Below, one piece after another: positions 10,690 through 22,171 of a stretch of 64,000 nt of DNA. The position numbers and the translations under genes were made by a program. Under the pieces are notes generated by a model that made no database searches, had not been told where the DNA came from, and worked only from the letters and a program-made list of their open reading frames with translations. The stretch is from Conchocele bisecta (taxonomy: Eukaryota; Mollusca; Bivalvia; Lucinida; Thyasiridae): contig CM055275.1 in assembly GCA_029237695.1 (NCBI GenBank), forward strand, positions 90,074,433 to 90,138,432, given 5' to 3'. Position 1 is the first letter of the stretch, and each line of letters opens with the position of its first letter.

Positions 10690-11430
10690 TTGTCAATTTG
10701 AGTCCGTGGACTGTGCCAAATGTTATACTGATAATGATAGAAATGTCTACCAGTACCGGTTTCAGTTGTACTCGTTTGAATGTGACATAGATTGTACCAA
10801 TAGAACTGTCGAAATGAATTGCAAATATCCAATACTGATTGTTGGAATTGTCCCTCTTTCACAACAGGTGAAATTTGGGATTCGAACCAGTAAACCCGGC
10901 CTAATGTGATATTTTCTAGGAACATGTGCAATATCTCATGAAAAATAAATGTTCACAGCAAGTGTGGGACCATTCCACATTTCCTATGAAAATGAGTTTA
11001 TCTTTCGACGTAATTTACAGAAAATATCACAGTTTCTGTAATTTCATGTTCTTAGGTACAAAATTACATGGCGTATCTCATATGGCGTTAGCTGTTGACA
11101 AGCCGTTTAACGTCAGTAAATAAATAAATTCACGTTTTCTTAAATCGTGGTCATGTGTTTTGTGGCATGCAACTGGCCTATCAACAGGATATGCAGCTTT
11201 GTATTTTCATAACAAAGTAGTGCTTAGTTGAATAATATTACAAACTGAAATGATGCTTTGAGGTACTCCGGATGGCCAGTATACTTGTGCCAGTAATAAG
11301 AGTCAATGTTAGAAACTAAACATTCCAAGTAATTGTAAAATATTCGTATTATATTTACACATTAGGAATCAATGAATTACATTCTCTTCGGATCTTAGAA
11401 GTTCTAAAGATACGCATACTGCTTGACGCA
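10690..11430. other. Intergenic stretch with one tRNA-like B-box word
   Basis: A minus-strand GGTTCGAATCCC word (10873-10884) resembles a tRNA B box and may mark a decayed SINE. No A box at the proper distance was found. The rest shows nothing I recognise. Confidence 0.3.
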
Positions 11431-11444
11431 TTTTAAATAGGTTG

Positions 11445-11450
11445 TTTATT
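11445..11450 (-). terminator. AATAAA polyadenylation signal
   Basis: On the minus strand AATAAA lies about 40 bases beyond the TGA at 11491-11493 of the membrane-tail exon, the expected spacing for the 3' end of its messenger. Confidence 0.5.
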
Positions 11451-11490
11451 GATGCAATGACGTACGTATAAATATGTCATACGATGATCT

Positions 11491-11592
11491 TCATGTTTTG
11501 TCTTCGTACATACACACATAGACTCCAACAGTGATAGCTAGTGGCAGTAGTGGGAACATGGTTAGAAAGTTCCCAATGGTGTAGCCGGAAAA
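11491..11592 (-). CDS. 3'-terminal exon encoding a C-terminal membrane segment (partial, protein unknown)
   Basis: On the minus strand a strong acceptor (TTTATTTTTTTACAG, ending at 11593) precedes 33 codons and a TGA. The peptide starts FSGYTIGNF, continues with LTMFPLLPLAITVGVYVCM, hydrophobic and long enough for one membrane span, and ends YEDKT. AATAAA follows about 40 bases past the stop. A pyrimidine tract with AG, a hydrophobic segment, a short polar tail and a polyadenylation signal together make a last exon plausible. A second frame is open over the same bases and ends at another stop, so the frame choice rests on the hydrophobic segment. Upstream exons should lie at higher coordinates on this strand, but everything from 12.2 to 14.3 kb is minisatellite and I found none. 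I do not recognise the family. Confidence 0.4.
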   Translation of the reverse strand, partial: FSGYTIGNFLTMFPLLPLAITVGVYVCMYEDKT

Positions 11593-11599
11593 CTGTAAA

Positions 11600-12200
11600 A
11601 AAATAAACATTGATATGGAAACAAAAAATCACCTCTAAGACCTATTATTAATGGAATATCAGTAAGATGACTGTGACAATCGTACTGCTTATCTGACTAT
11701 CCAAAATATAAACACGGCCTTTTATATGATCCCGGCATATGCCTTATTTAAAAATAAAAACATTTTTTTTGAGATTTTATGGATAGTCACACAACACGAC
11801 TACCACGCTAGTCTTACTGACCTTCATCTAATAATAAGCTTTTAGAGACTAATTTTTATTTTCTTGACAATTGTTATTTTCTGGCATTTTTCTTATTTCT
11901 ACACACAATTAGGATAGTTTTTTTAATAGTTTTACCATCACAATCACCATTTTAATATTAACCTGTGGATATAAATAAACATTGAATATGCTTTGCCGCA
12001 GTGACCGAGACCTATTTGCTATTTAGTTGCTCACACATTCCTGGTGTATCAAACTTGCAATGCATATCCGGAGCCATACGAGGCTGTATGCTGATTAGGG
12101 GCTGCACTTCAAGATGCAACAAGTATTAACATATTGCCGCAGGGTCAAATACATGTTTTCCCACGCAATGACAAGATACGGCATATTGAGAATTCTGATC
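11600..12200. other. Stretch without recognised features
   Basis: If the exon at 11491-11592 is real this is part of its last intron. AT-rich, with no repeat structure seen until the minisatellite begins. Confidence 0.4.
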
Positions 12201-12207
12201 GGAGTTT

Positions 12208-13730
12208 TGCATAGTGACTTCAATATATCGTACGGTTAAGAGGGATGTTACGATTTATGAAAATGTTCATAGTGAGTTGGATTGTACATCTTATGACAAT
12301 ATTTATAGGGAGAGGATAGTACATTTTGTGAACTTTTCACAGTGAGAGCGATTGTACGGCTTATGGAATTTTTCATAGTGAGAGGAATTGTATGGTTTCA
12401 TAGCGAGAGCGATCGGACATTTTATGATAGTACGGCTTATGAAACTTTTCATATTGAGATGGAATATTACGGTTTATGAAACTTTTCATAGTGACAGGGA
12501 ATATTACGGTTTATGAAAATTTTCATAGTGAGAGGGATGTTACGGTTTATGAAAATGTTCATAGTGAGAGGAATTGTACGGTTTATGAAAATGTTCATAG
12601 CGAGAGCGATGTTACGGTTTATGGAAATGTTCATAGTGAGAGGAATTGTACGGTTTATGAAAATTTCATAGTGAGAGCAATTGTACGGCTTAAGACATTT
12701 TTCATAGTGAGAGCGATTGTACGGTTTAAGAAAATTTTCACAGTTAAAGGGATAGTACGGCTTATGAAAATTTTCATAGTGAGAGGGAATATGACGGTTT
12801 ATGAAAATCTTCAAAGTGAGAGGGATAGTACGGCTTAAGAAAATTTTCATAGTGAGAGGGAATATTACGGTTTATGAAATTTTCATAGTGAGAGCGATTG
12901 TACGGTTTAAAAAGATTTTCATAGTGAGAGGGAATATTACGGTTTATGAAAATTTTCATAGTGAGAGCGATTGTACGGTTTAAAAAGATTTTCATAGTGA
13001 GAGGGAATATTACGGCTTATGAAAATTTTCATAGTGAGAGGGAATATGACGGTCTATGAAAATTTAAACAGTGAGAGGGCATATTACTGTCCTTATGAAA
13101 ATTTTCATAGCGAGAGGGAATATGACGGTCTATGAAAATTTTCATAGTGAGAGGGCATATTACTGTCTTATGAAAATTTTCTTAGTGAGATGGGATATGA
13201 CGGTATATTTATAAAAGTGAGGGGATAGTACTGCTTAAGCAAATGATAGTGAGAGGGAATCATGTTTACGAAAATTTTTATAGTGAGAGGGAATATTAGG
13301 CTTATGAAAATTTTCATGTGAGAGGGAATATGAGTTAGAAAATCATGTAGAGGGGAATATGACGGTTTACGGAAAAATTTTCTAGTGATATTTTCGATTG
13401 TACGGTTATGATAATTTTCATGTGACAGGTAGGTTATGAAAATTTTCATAATGATTAATGTTTTTCTCAGAACAATGTTATGAAAAGTTTCATAGTGAGA
13501 GGGAATATGACGGTCTATGAAAATTTTCATAGTGAGTGGGAATATTATGGTCTATGAACATTTTCATAGTGAGAGGGAATATGACGGTTTATGAAAATTT
13601 TCATAGTGAGATCGATTGTACGGCTTATGATAATTTTCATAGTGATAGTACGGTTTATGAAAATTTTCATAATGACTATTATTTTTCTCAGAACAATGTT
13701 ATGAAAATTTTCATAGTGACTTCAATATAT
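12208..13730. repeat. 37-bp minisatellite with palindromic core
   Basis: About 40 copies of a 37-base unit built of AGTGAGAGGGAATATTACGG and TTTATGAAAATTTTCAT. The last 14 bases, ATGAAAATTTTCAT, are a perfect palindrome, so each unit can extrude a small cruciform. Units differ in the middle (GGGAATATTACGG, GCGATTGTACGG, GGATAGTACGG). The array begins and ends next to the same word, ATAGTGACTTCAATATAT. Apparent reading frames on both strands (such as NRNIPSHYENF repeats) are repeat translations. Confidence 0.9.
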
Positions 13731-13865
13731 GAGTTGCACTGGTGATTGCTGAGAAATTTTCATAGTCAAGTGCAGTCTAAATTTTTCATAACCCTCCTTA
13801 TGCATATGGGGTCGCTATTTTGAGCAACTGGATTTGCTCAAACAAAACTGGAGCCTGTTTTAATG

Positions 13866-14308
13866 CTAACATTGTTGGCCTACATGTACACATTATTACA
13901 CGTGAACATATCCTCTAATACTACCATTGTTGTCCTACATGTACACATTATTACACGTGAACATATCCACTAACGCTACCATTGTTAGCCTACATGTACA
14001 CATTTTTACACGTGAACATATCCACTAATGCTACCATTGTTGTCCTACATGTACACATTATTACACGTGAACATATCCACTAATGCTACCATTGTTGGTC
14101 TACATTGTACACATTATTACACGTGAACATATCCACTAATGCTACCATTGTTGGTCTACATGTACACATTATTACACGTGAACATATCCACTAATGCTAC
14201 CATTGTTGGTCTACATGTACACATTATTACACGTGAACATATCCACTAATGCTACCATTGTTGGCCTACATGTACACATTATTACACGTGAACATATCCA
14301 CTAACAAA
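13866..14308. repeat. 55-bp tandem repeat, eight copies
   Basis: The unit is CTACCATTGTTGGTCTACAT then GTACACATTATTACACGTGA then ACATATCCACTAATG, 55 bases. Eight head-to-tail copies are over 90 percent alike by eye; one has a single-base insertion. There are no variable spacers, so this is not a CRISPR-like array. Confidence 0.9.
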
Positions 14309-14389
14309 TACCAACATCGGCTATCAGTGCATATGTCATTAAACATTCAAATATTTTTCTTATTATGTACGTACAATCTTCTAAGTCGT

Positions 14390-14672
14390 ACAGGGGTCGG
14401 TTTGACTAAACTCCGTACGAATAAAATATTAATAAGTGCAAACTTATGATAATCTGTAAATTTTATATTAACCGTGTTTTCTTGTAAACAATTATTGGAT
14501 TTACATTTATTAATAGGCTGCGTATGCTTATGCTCAATAAATGTAAATCCATCAACTGAAATTTTAAAACGATCCTAAATTTGCACTTTGCTCATTGTTA
14601 ATGCGAAATTTACAGACTATCATAAGTTTGCACTTACTAACATTTTAGTCGTACGAAGTTTAGTGAAACGGG
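14390..14672. mobile_element. MITE-A copy
   Basis: Terminal words TTGACTAAACTCCGTACGAA and GTACGAAGTTTAGTGAAACG are inverted. The interior carries a duplicated half-unit on TTATGATAATCTGTAAATTT and ACTATCATAAGTTTGCACTT, so this copy is slightly longer than the 230-base form. Confidence 0.75.
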
Positions 14673-14699
14673 TCCGTGCTACGATTGTGTTATGCAACT

Positions 14700-14965
14700 G
14701 ATTCAAATATACATAAACAGCTGCCATGGACACATATACACTACCGCTTGCGCTAATCTTGCGAATATTTGTCAATTTCCTTATTTAAAAATAGTTGTTT
14801 AAAATTGTGCTTTAAACCAAGCAGCTTCATTGACTGAGCCTGAGCTGTGCTACAGCTCAGGTTAAGACAATCATGTTGCTTTATTGCTAGTTGCCATTGC
14901 CAACAGATGTTGAAAAACGTTGAAAACCTTGGAAAGATTAACGCAGGCGGTTGTGTACGTGTATT
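14700..14965. mobile_element. Element I copy (GAGCTGTGCTACAGCTCAG hairpin family)
   Basis: It is bounded by ACACTACCGCTTGCGCTAAT and GATTAACGCAGGCGGTTGTG, which are inverted relative to each other. Between them lie GACTGAGCCTGAGCTG and the hairpin word GCTACAGCTCAGG. The same words recur around 24640-24780, 25715-26100, 33250-33540 and 37930-38000. Confidence 0.55.
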
Positions 14966-15329
14966 TCTGTGCAGATGCTAAAAGTACCCACCTGTCTAGA
15001 AAGAAAAAAAAAGATACATATAAAAAGTGAAAATAATCTAAATATACCGCTAATAAATCGGGAAACCTGATACTTTAATCGTGTCTGCTAGTAAACCAGC
15101 CGTGATATATTGTGTTCCAATCTAGCAAAATCGAGTCTGTTGTTTATATAGTATGTATGTATTCAGCTCACGGATTGGAGTTGAGCGTACGCGTTGTCTT
15201 GTCAGGTTTTACATTTAGTTGCTGGCAAGTAACTGAAATATCTCCCGTACTGTGCATGCTACGGTACGGTATATATTGCAGAGTTACGTGCTCACAACAA
15301 GTTTTACACTGTGCGCCAATCCAATAACC

Positions 15330-15486
15330 GGCGGCCAGTTTCACTAAACTTTGTAGGACTAAAAGTTTCGTAAGTGCAAAATTATGAAGGTCTGTAAATT
15401 TCAAATTGACAATTTTTTCTTATAAACAATTATTGGATTTACATTTATTGAGCATAGGCTATGCGACGTTTAGTGAAACGGCACCC
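15330..15486. mobile_element. MITE-A copy, internally deleted
   Basis: It has GTTTCACTAAACTTTGTAGG, the inner block TTATAAACAATTATTGGATT and TTGAGCATAGGCTATGC. Then it jumps to GACGTTTAGTGAAACGGCAC, missing most of the second half. Confidence 0.7.
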
Positions 15487-15844
15487 AGGTAGTATTGCCT
15501 TTCTGGTCTGCGTACAGACCAATTATGCACTATGTGTTCATGTGTGCGCCAATATGAGCGCCTATCTAATAAAACCGTGTCTGTTTGTATAGTGGCCAGC
15601 GTAGAGCCAGACCATGTTGCGACAACTTATCAGGCATTACCTTGTTTTATTCCATACATAATTATTACAATTTCTGTTCGGTATAGAGATTTTCGCCTGT
15701 ACGCAATCATTCACCATTGCGCAAGTTCATTTATGTAATTATAATTTATTTTTTAGCATTTAACAAGAAGTTAGGGTTACATGTCTCTGCATTTAATAAG
15801 CATCATCACCGGTGATAGTTATCATACACATATCTTAACTCTTT

Positions 15845-16055
15845 CACCCCTAAGTAACTGGAATATAATTGGATATATTCATTTTGCAACCAATCCAATG
15901 GTCACGGTTATTGCCCCTGATATCAGAGTGGAAATTTACCACTGATATAAAATGTATAATAATGCCATGCCAGAAAATGTCGCTGATGATGTCTCTGATA
16001 TAAAGAACAAGTTTTGTGCCTACTGAGTGGGCATATACATTTAATAATAATATGA
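15845..16055. mobile_element. Element E, truncated copy
   Basis: It contains GATATCAGAGTGGAAATTTA, ATGTCTCTGATATAAAGAAC and the terminal word TGCCTACTGAGTGGGCA. The full-length form is at 60838-61308, whose ends are inverted repeats on TGCCCACTCAGTAGGCA with minor variants. Confidence 0.65.
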
Positions 16056-16089
16056 TAGGCATTACATTGGTCAACTGCTTCAATTACAA

Positions 16090-16855
16090 ACAGTGCATTG
16101 TAAGTCTACAGAGGTCAACAATAAGTACATTTAGTTCGTGAATCGTAACGCATGCGCACAAGCACCTGTTGCCACCGATAGTTGTTTAAATTTCCTGGAA
16201 TAGAAGCTGCAGAATACCAACGAATTTTGGGCGTATACTGACGAAGAGCTATTTATGCATTTCCAAGAATTGGACACATTGATCTCTCTGTACAAATCCA
16301 ATATTTTCTGGCAACTTACTTCGGTGGCTGAATAGTGATGTCGAACAATGTAGACCCTTATCAGTAATAGTAATCACACGTAAGACATCTACTTCTAGGG
16401 AATTTCTTTGAAACATTGCCGTTGTGCAACTGCCGTGGCTGAATTTTCGTCAGTATTTTTCTAATTTAAGTTCGTTAACTTATCTTCATATAACCGAGTT
16501 TCCACGAAATACCAGTTAATGACATGGTGTGTTGAAACTATACCAGTAAATAGTCAATGTTTGATTGTGTGCTTATGCAATACGAATCAGGACATGGACT
16601 GTTCGTCATTCCAACACTGAAACACCCGTTATGCTTCCAAGAAGATTATATATTGTTATCAGGCTACACGAGTGTGCTATTTGATCAGGAGCCACACTGG
16701 TCACAAATCCCATAATAAGCCCCATTTCTCCAGTCACAGCCACATTTAAGTTAACATGCCCTCAGCGAGCAATGGTCAGAACACTCAATATATATATTTA
16801 TTGCCAGGCTAGATCGCAGGTTATCGCAGGTTGCGGTGACGGACCAAGGTATATA
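16090..16855. other. Stretch with only a degraded element F piece
   Basis: Around 16590-16720 there are words of the bivalve-type module (CAGGACATGGACTGTTCGTC, TGGTCACAAATCCCATA). Otherwise I see nothing coding or tandem. Confidence 0.4.
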
Positions 16856-16857
16856 AA

Positions 16858-17168
16858 TACATTAGGCCATGCTCTGTTAAGCGTCCAGCCAGATGAGCAA
16901 ATCCTACCTACATATCCGGTATAAAGAAACATGTTCTTGAAAAAAGACCGTAAATTTATGTTAAAAACATAAGTTGTTAGCATAAATTTAAAGTTCCGCC
17001 AGCAAACTTATTATTAAGTGTAAACTCATGAACGGATATAAAACGTGCACACGTCCCCCAATCAATTTTCATATTACTTCACCAGTACATTGTGTCAAAT
17101 AGCATACAGAGTTTGTAAGTCTTTTAACAAAATCACTCTCAAAACCTACCCGCACGCGGACGACAGAA
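16858..17168. mobile_element. Element B copy (TCTGTTAAGCGTCC ends)
   Basis: The left end is CTGTTAAGCGTCCAGC and the right end CCTACCCGCACGCGGACG. Interior words TAAATTTATGTTAAAAACAT and CATATTACTTCACCAGTA match, in reverse sense, the copies at 36140-36475 and 43680-43975. The fullest copy is at 36140-36475. Confidence 0.65.
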
Positions 17169-17214
17169 CTTTGTACGGCATAATTTAACGATCGGGATTT
17201 ATCGTTACCAGAAT

Positions 17215-17460
17215 CCCGACTGGAGACCTGGTTTGGCCATCAGGTACGTCTTTGGTATTATTGTATGTACGAGTTGAATCTGATTGTACCCTTATATGAG
17301 CATATGATTATTCCTAATCCAATTACTTTCTAAGGAATGGGGCCAAGTGACTTTGGTGTGGTATGGACCTGATGGCAGGTTAAATACGGGATCGAACCCG
17401 TTGGCCCGGCCTTAAATGACCGTAGCTGTTGATTGGCTGTTAAACACCAATAAACAAACA
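17215..17460 (-). mobile_element. SINE-like repeat with B-box word
   Basis: Read on the minus strand it has GTTTATTGGTGTTTAACAGC, CAATCAACAGCTACGGTCAT, a near-consensus tRNA B box GGTTCGATCCC, then CCTGCCATCAGGTCCATACC. The ACAGCCAATCAACAG block is common in bivalve introns. The part that would hold the A box is not clear. Confidence 0.4.
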
Positions 17461-17469
17461 ACAAAATAC

Positions 17470-18415
17470 ATTAAAATGTAATATGTATAAAATTATAAAT
17501 AAGCCACAAACAAGTTAACGAATGTTTGTTTACTCCCTGTTATATCCCAATACGTAATGTGATACATGTAAGTACACGTACAAAAAAAACAGGAAGTACA
17601 AAGAATAATTACTTAACTTATTTTTTACTCTTGTTTACTTTTAGGTATTTTGAATGTACATGTAGACCTTGGTCCGTTACTTCAACAGGTGGGTTAACGG
17701 ATTTTAAACTTGTACAGTTTCGACAGAGCTGACGGATTTATACACAGAGATAAACACATTACGGAAGTTTCGGAAAATTAAACAGCGGCTGCTAGCACCA
17801 ATAACCTATTTATGTTTGGAAGTGAAAAGGTTGTCATGGTAATATAAACTTCCTGGAAATATCGAGGTTTGGCTTGTCTCGGAATCACATGTATCGCGTG
17901 TTTCATCGTTGGAAATTCCCTGGAAAATCTTGATAGCTCCGGATAATCCACTGGTGCTTCATTCCGCGGCGCCGGCGTAAAATGTTTCACGTCGATTAAC
18001 AATTCTCAGTCTGATCTGAGTCTGGATTCTTCGTAATTTAATATACGTAGGTTCTAATTCTGTGGAGATTCCCGGTTTCTTGACGAGTTGTCACTCAGCT
18101 CTACGTAGAGATATCGCTTACACGCATGTTTCGTCTTGTAACCGGCGCAAAAATGTGTTTATGCCGCATCTCACGCATGTAACTGAATGGGAATTTGTCA
18201 GGAATCCGGTACCTATTTCGACGTGAATAGTTTAAGCTGGTGCCGAGGTAGCGCCAGTGCAATCGAATAGTTTTAATGTTCACCACGATAATACTGGCAA
18301 ATATGAAAGCACGATGCAGTCACATGTAGTATGTATAATAATACTGGCTTGTGTTCGTTTGGTATTGCTACAGTTAACTTGCATTAAACGTAGACTCCCA
18401 CATCCCCGGATGTAA
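17470..18415. other. Intergenic stretch with two weak minus-strand frames
   Basis: Minus-strand frames 17778-18002 and 18101-18286 have a slightly higher GC content than the flanks. They lack splice borders or a start context I could trust and match no family I know. I leave them unannotated as genes. Confidence 0.3.
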
Positions 18416-18419
18416 TATC

Positions 18420-18715
18420 AAACTTTAATATCAAACGATAATTTCCATTCTTGATATCAGGGACGATAACCCAGTTTACGGAAACAATTATTTAGTCACT
18501 GTCTTTATATGTTGATGTGCAATCATGCTTTATAATTTGTCGATACGAATTATTTTTTTCAGTTGACGCATTTAATTGATATGTAACTTAAGCATGTCCT
18601 GCCTCATTTGGATATCAAACTATCCAGACATTACCGCCGCGCGTCTCTGTCAGTAAATTAAATATGTATATTATATCTGTGTAGCGAGCATTCGAAATGT
18701 GTAAGACTGGGAATA
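18420..18715. mobile_element. Element E, decayed copy
   Basis: It keeps GATATCAGGGACGATAACCC, ATGTTGATGTGCAATCATGC, GACGCATTTAATTGATAT and CTGTCAGTAAATTAAAT in the order of the full-length copy at 60838-61308, but has lost recognisable ends. Confidence 0.55.
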
Positions 18716-19084
18716 GTTACAGAAGTACACACTTATGTAATTCGTATAAAGAACAATATGTGTCTAACGAATGGGACCACACCTTTAACATAATCAAGTG
18801 CTGTGTTAATCTACGTCACATGCGTCTTAAGGCATTTTAACCACAGTTTCAATTTCATTTGTCTTTTTTCTTTTAAATGAAAATCTCAACATGGAATTAA
18901 ATTCCTGCCGTTGACAGTTTTATTTCAATCCTATGTACATGAAGTCGGAATATCACTAAAAAAATCACTCGAAAATAGAGTGTGATTTTTAGCATCAACC
19001 TTTGATTGTGATTGAAGGAAAGTGTTATATTCAGGGTGGTCATCCCACGTGACATTTTTAATAAGGTACACTCCTGTAGCCCGA

Positions 19085-19263
19085 TAATGACTTATGTTGC
19101 TTATTATAACCATGGCGGGCGTTTCATTGGTGGAATGGCGAACATACACAGGCTGATCTGGATCTACACTGGTCGCAAACCTCCAATCCCAGCCACATAT
19201 GCGAAGCGATTTCATAAAAGTCTTCGTACAAGCTTTTATTATCGTACGAAGTTCAGTGAAACG
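19085..19263. mobile_element. Element F module with MITE-A end fragment
   Basis: GGCTGATCTGGATCTACACT and GGTCGCAAACC are the right half of a module seen also at 34980-35185 and 23280-23350. It is followed at 19228-19263 by a MITE-A terminal piece (CGTACGAAGTTCAGTGAAAC). Confidence 0.5.
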
Positions 19264-19504
19264 GGCCCACAGTGCATTGAAACCAAATGAACTGGACTTA
19301 TCTGGAGCGGAGATCGATTCTCCCAGACACGTGACCAGTATTCCACTTGTTAATCTCTAACCCACAAGCATAGTGCAGGAAGTGTTATACAGCATACTAG
19401 AATATAGCTGGAACTAGGTATTAAAATAGACTCGAATATCAGCTGTGTGTAGGACGTGTTAAATATTTGTTTTGTTTTTGGTAAGTACATTACATTACAT
19501 TAAC

Positions 19505-19745
19505 ATTAACTTATATAACAAGCATTGCATGCACTGTATTGTCACTGTTCTGTGTCTATATATACAGCTACATGTATATTATGTGACTGCGACATTAACT
19601 TACATGTATATAACAAGCATTGCATGCACTGTATTGTAACTGTTCTGTGTCTATCGAGACAGCTATATTATGTGACTGCGACAAGCATTGCATGTACTGT
19701 ATTGTCACTGTTCTGTGTCTATACAGATTGTATTATGTGACTGCG
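19505..19745. repeat. Short tandem repeat of about 60-100 bases, three copies
   Basis: AAGCATTGCATGCACTGTAT and CACTGTTCTGTGTCTATA followed by TTATGTGACTGCGACA occur three times (19518, 19615 and 19683 onward) with unequal spacing caused by internal deletions. Confidence 0.75.
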
Positions 19746-20625
19746 AATGGAGAAATGGGCCTTATAGGTTTTGCGATGAGTGTAGATTCAGATCAGCCTG
19801 TACATATCAATGTAGGCTGCTGTGTAGAACACACACACAGTCACCTTGGAAGTAGATTATGAAAACAAAATGCGTCTGGTTCATATAGGTCAGTTGCATT
19901 CCGTGGGTGGGGTGTGGGAGCATGCGATATCGGTCTGGTCATAACTCGGAACGCCACACATTTAATAGTTGCGATGAAATTGACTCCGGAACCTGGCTAG
20001 ATAGCTTGAAAATGATGTGAATAAGAAAACAATAGTTATATTTTGAAAATCGGTCCACAAGTAAAACATTTTTAAAAATCAGGACGCTTGATTTGAATCA
20101 CAATATTCAAGTATTTTGATATTAACGCAGACTGTAGTACATGTATTCTAGATGGGCGATTTACCGTTTATTCAGCCAGGTAAACAAACGAGTGAAATTG
20201 ACAAATATTGGCAAGATTAACACAGGCGTCTGTTTATCTGGAGATATCGATCAAATAAAAACGTTAATCCCGGCAAGATTACCACAGGCGGTCATGTACC
20301 TAGCGAAAATTGATCCAATAAAAATGTTAATCCCGGCACTGGTGATCACATTATCCCATTTCACGCAGGTGTTGGTAAATATACATATAATTGTTTTTGC
20401 CGATACACTTCACCCGTGATTATTTTAATAACGTTATAAATAGGTCACCGTAGGTGTTCACAAAGTCAGCGGCTGGAACACCTACATTGTATAGTTATAG
20501 TTACAGGTTTCCCAGCCGCTGACCTTGTGAGCCACCGCCAGGTAACCCGACTGTTCTGTCTGTGACGCAGGGCGACTAGCCCCAAGGGCGACTCGCCCTG
20601 CGTTACAACCAGACAATTTGGGATA
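19745..20625. other. Stretch with fragments of elements F and I and a paired block
   Basis: 19780-19810 has element F words. 20150-20350 has two copies of GGCAAGATTAACACAGGCG-type words of element I. 20445-20535 holds an inverted pair (CACAAAGTCAGCGGCTGG / CCAGCCGCTGACCTTGTGA). No gene seen. Confidence 0.45.
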
Positions 20626-20628
20626 ATC

Positions 20629-20846
20629 GTTTCACTAAACTTAGTACGACTAAAAACTCCGTAAGTGCAAATGTAAGATCGTCTGGAAATTTCGATTGAT
20701 GGATTTACATATGCTGCCTATGCTCAATAAATGCAAATTCAATAATTGTTGACAAGAAAACGTGGTTAATGGGAAATTTACAGACTATCATAATGTTGCA
20801 CTTACAAACATGTTAGTCGTACGAAGTTTAGTGAAACAGCCTCCTG
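20629..20846. mobile_element. MITE-A copy
   Basis: Ends GTTTCACTAAACTTAGTACG and CGTACGAAGTTTAGTGAAAC, with the interior words AATTGTTGACAAGAAAACG and GACTATCATAATGTTGCAC. Length about 218. Confidence 0.8.
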
Positions 20847-21174
20847 GTTAGCGTGGTCATATGAGATTGATGTTATATCGGGTAGCTCGCTAAATGCATT
20901 GATCGATTACACACTGACTGAGCACAAAATGGCGTATCATGTATTAGCTCGATACGGATATCTATCAGGTAACCTGCCCTGTATTGACCGAATAACATAT
21001 TGTTGTATCAGGCATTAACCTGATACAAACATCCGGGTTACAACGAAGTGAAAACTGACGTTCCATTGGCCGGATGATGTCACGTGACGTTACCGAATGA
21101 CGTCAGTGTGATGACCCAACGAAAATAAGCCCGCGTTCTGTCCATATATAACGATGTCATCTGCGGTCATTTTC

Positions 21175-21605
21175 GAACATAAAACGTTACCTGATAAATA
21201 TAATACTAGGCTTCTGTCTTTTGTTATCAAGTTTATCATGCTCGGCTCGGAAACAGTAGGAATTCCTCAGCAATCCTCGGAATTCCTAAGCGTTTCCTAA
21301 GACACTAGCCTGGTATTCTCTATCGAGGTCACAACTACTTTCCCGGACGTTCATTTGGTCGAACGGCGTCACATAGTGTTACCAAATGACATCAGTGTTT
21401 ACATGAACAAGCCATTTCACCAAAAACAAATGTTATATTTGTCAATTATATAGCATAAACTGCTACCTGATAAATATAATATATTTCTAGTGTATTTTCT
21501 TATTAATGTTATCAGTCGGCGAACCTCGGCTCTCCAACGCGTTACCTAGCATTATCTGATAAACTTGATATAAAACGACACTAGCCTGGACTTCTCTCTA
21601 CATTT
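21175..21605. mobile_element. Element J copies (CCTGATAAA foldback), two in a row
   Basis: 21180-21320 and 21450-21603 each carry AACGTTACCTGATAAATATA and, in the reverse sense, CTTGATATAAAACGACACTA or CACTAGCCTGG at the other side. The best preserved copy is at 31915-32095, where the two arms pair over about 50 bases. Confidence 0.6.
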
Positions 21606-21830
21606 CTTAACAATTACTAAACCTATATCTGCATTAGTGTAGATCTAGAGAATGTTGGGTGTAGGTAATGGGAAATATGTACCACAACATGCAGAGAATA
21701 TTGTGTGTAGAAAATGGGAAAATATGCCCCACAACATGAACACTAAATTGGAAACTAGAGAAGAATAGCCAAATGTGTTGTACATCTTTAGATTATCCAG
21801 CAAAAATCAATGGTGGCATTTTGCCAATCC

Positions 21831-22170
21831 GATATGTTCCGCATGTCGCCAATATAGTTTCCGATATGTTCCGCATGCCGCCGATATAGTTTCCTAAATG
21901 TTCCGAATGTCGCAGATATAGTTTCCGATATGTTCCACATGTCGCCGATATAGTTCCGATATGTTCCACATGTCGCCGATATAGTTTCCGATATGTCCCA
22001 CATGTCGCCGATATAGTTTCCGATATGTTCCACATGTCGCCGATATAGTTTGCGATATGTTCCGCATGTCTCCAATATAGTTTCCGATATGTTCCGCATG
22101 TCGCCGACATAGTTTCCGGTATGTTCCGCATGTCGCCGATATAGTTTCCGATATGCTCCGCATGTCGCCG
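21831..22170. repeat. 32-bp minisatellite
   Basis: About ten copies of the 32-base unit GATATGTTCCGCATGTCGCC plus GATATAGTTTCC. Because 32 is not a multiple of three, the frame rotates and three overlapping minus-strand frames stay open; none is a gene. The array resumes at 22491-22575 after a 0.3 kb insertion. Confidence 0.9.
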
Positions 22171-22171
22171 G

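Noticed and set aside
12467..13530. Open frames on both strands of the 37-bp minisatellite
   Set aside because: They are translations of tandem units that stay open in several frames; not conserved protein.
13866..14308. CRISPR-like array
   Set aside because: Repeats are directly adjacent with no unique spacers, and the context is an intron-containing animal genome.
17778..18286. Two minus-strand frames with a slight coding look
   Set aside because: No splice borders, start context or recognisable motif. Kept only as a note on that stretch.
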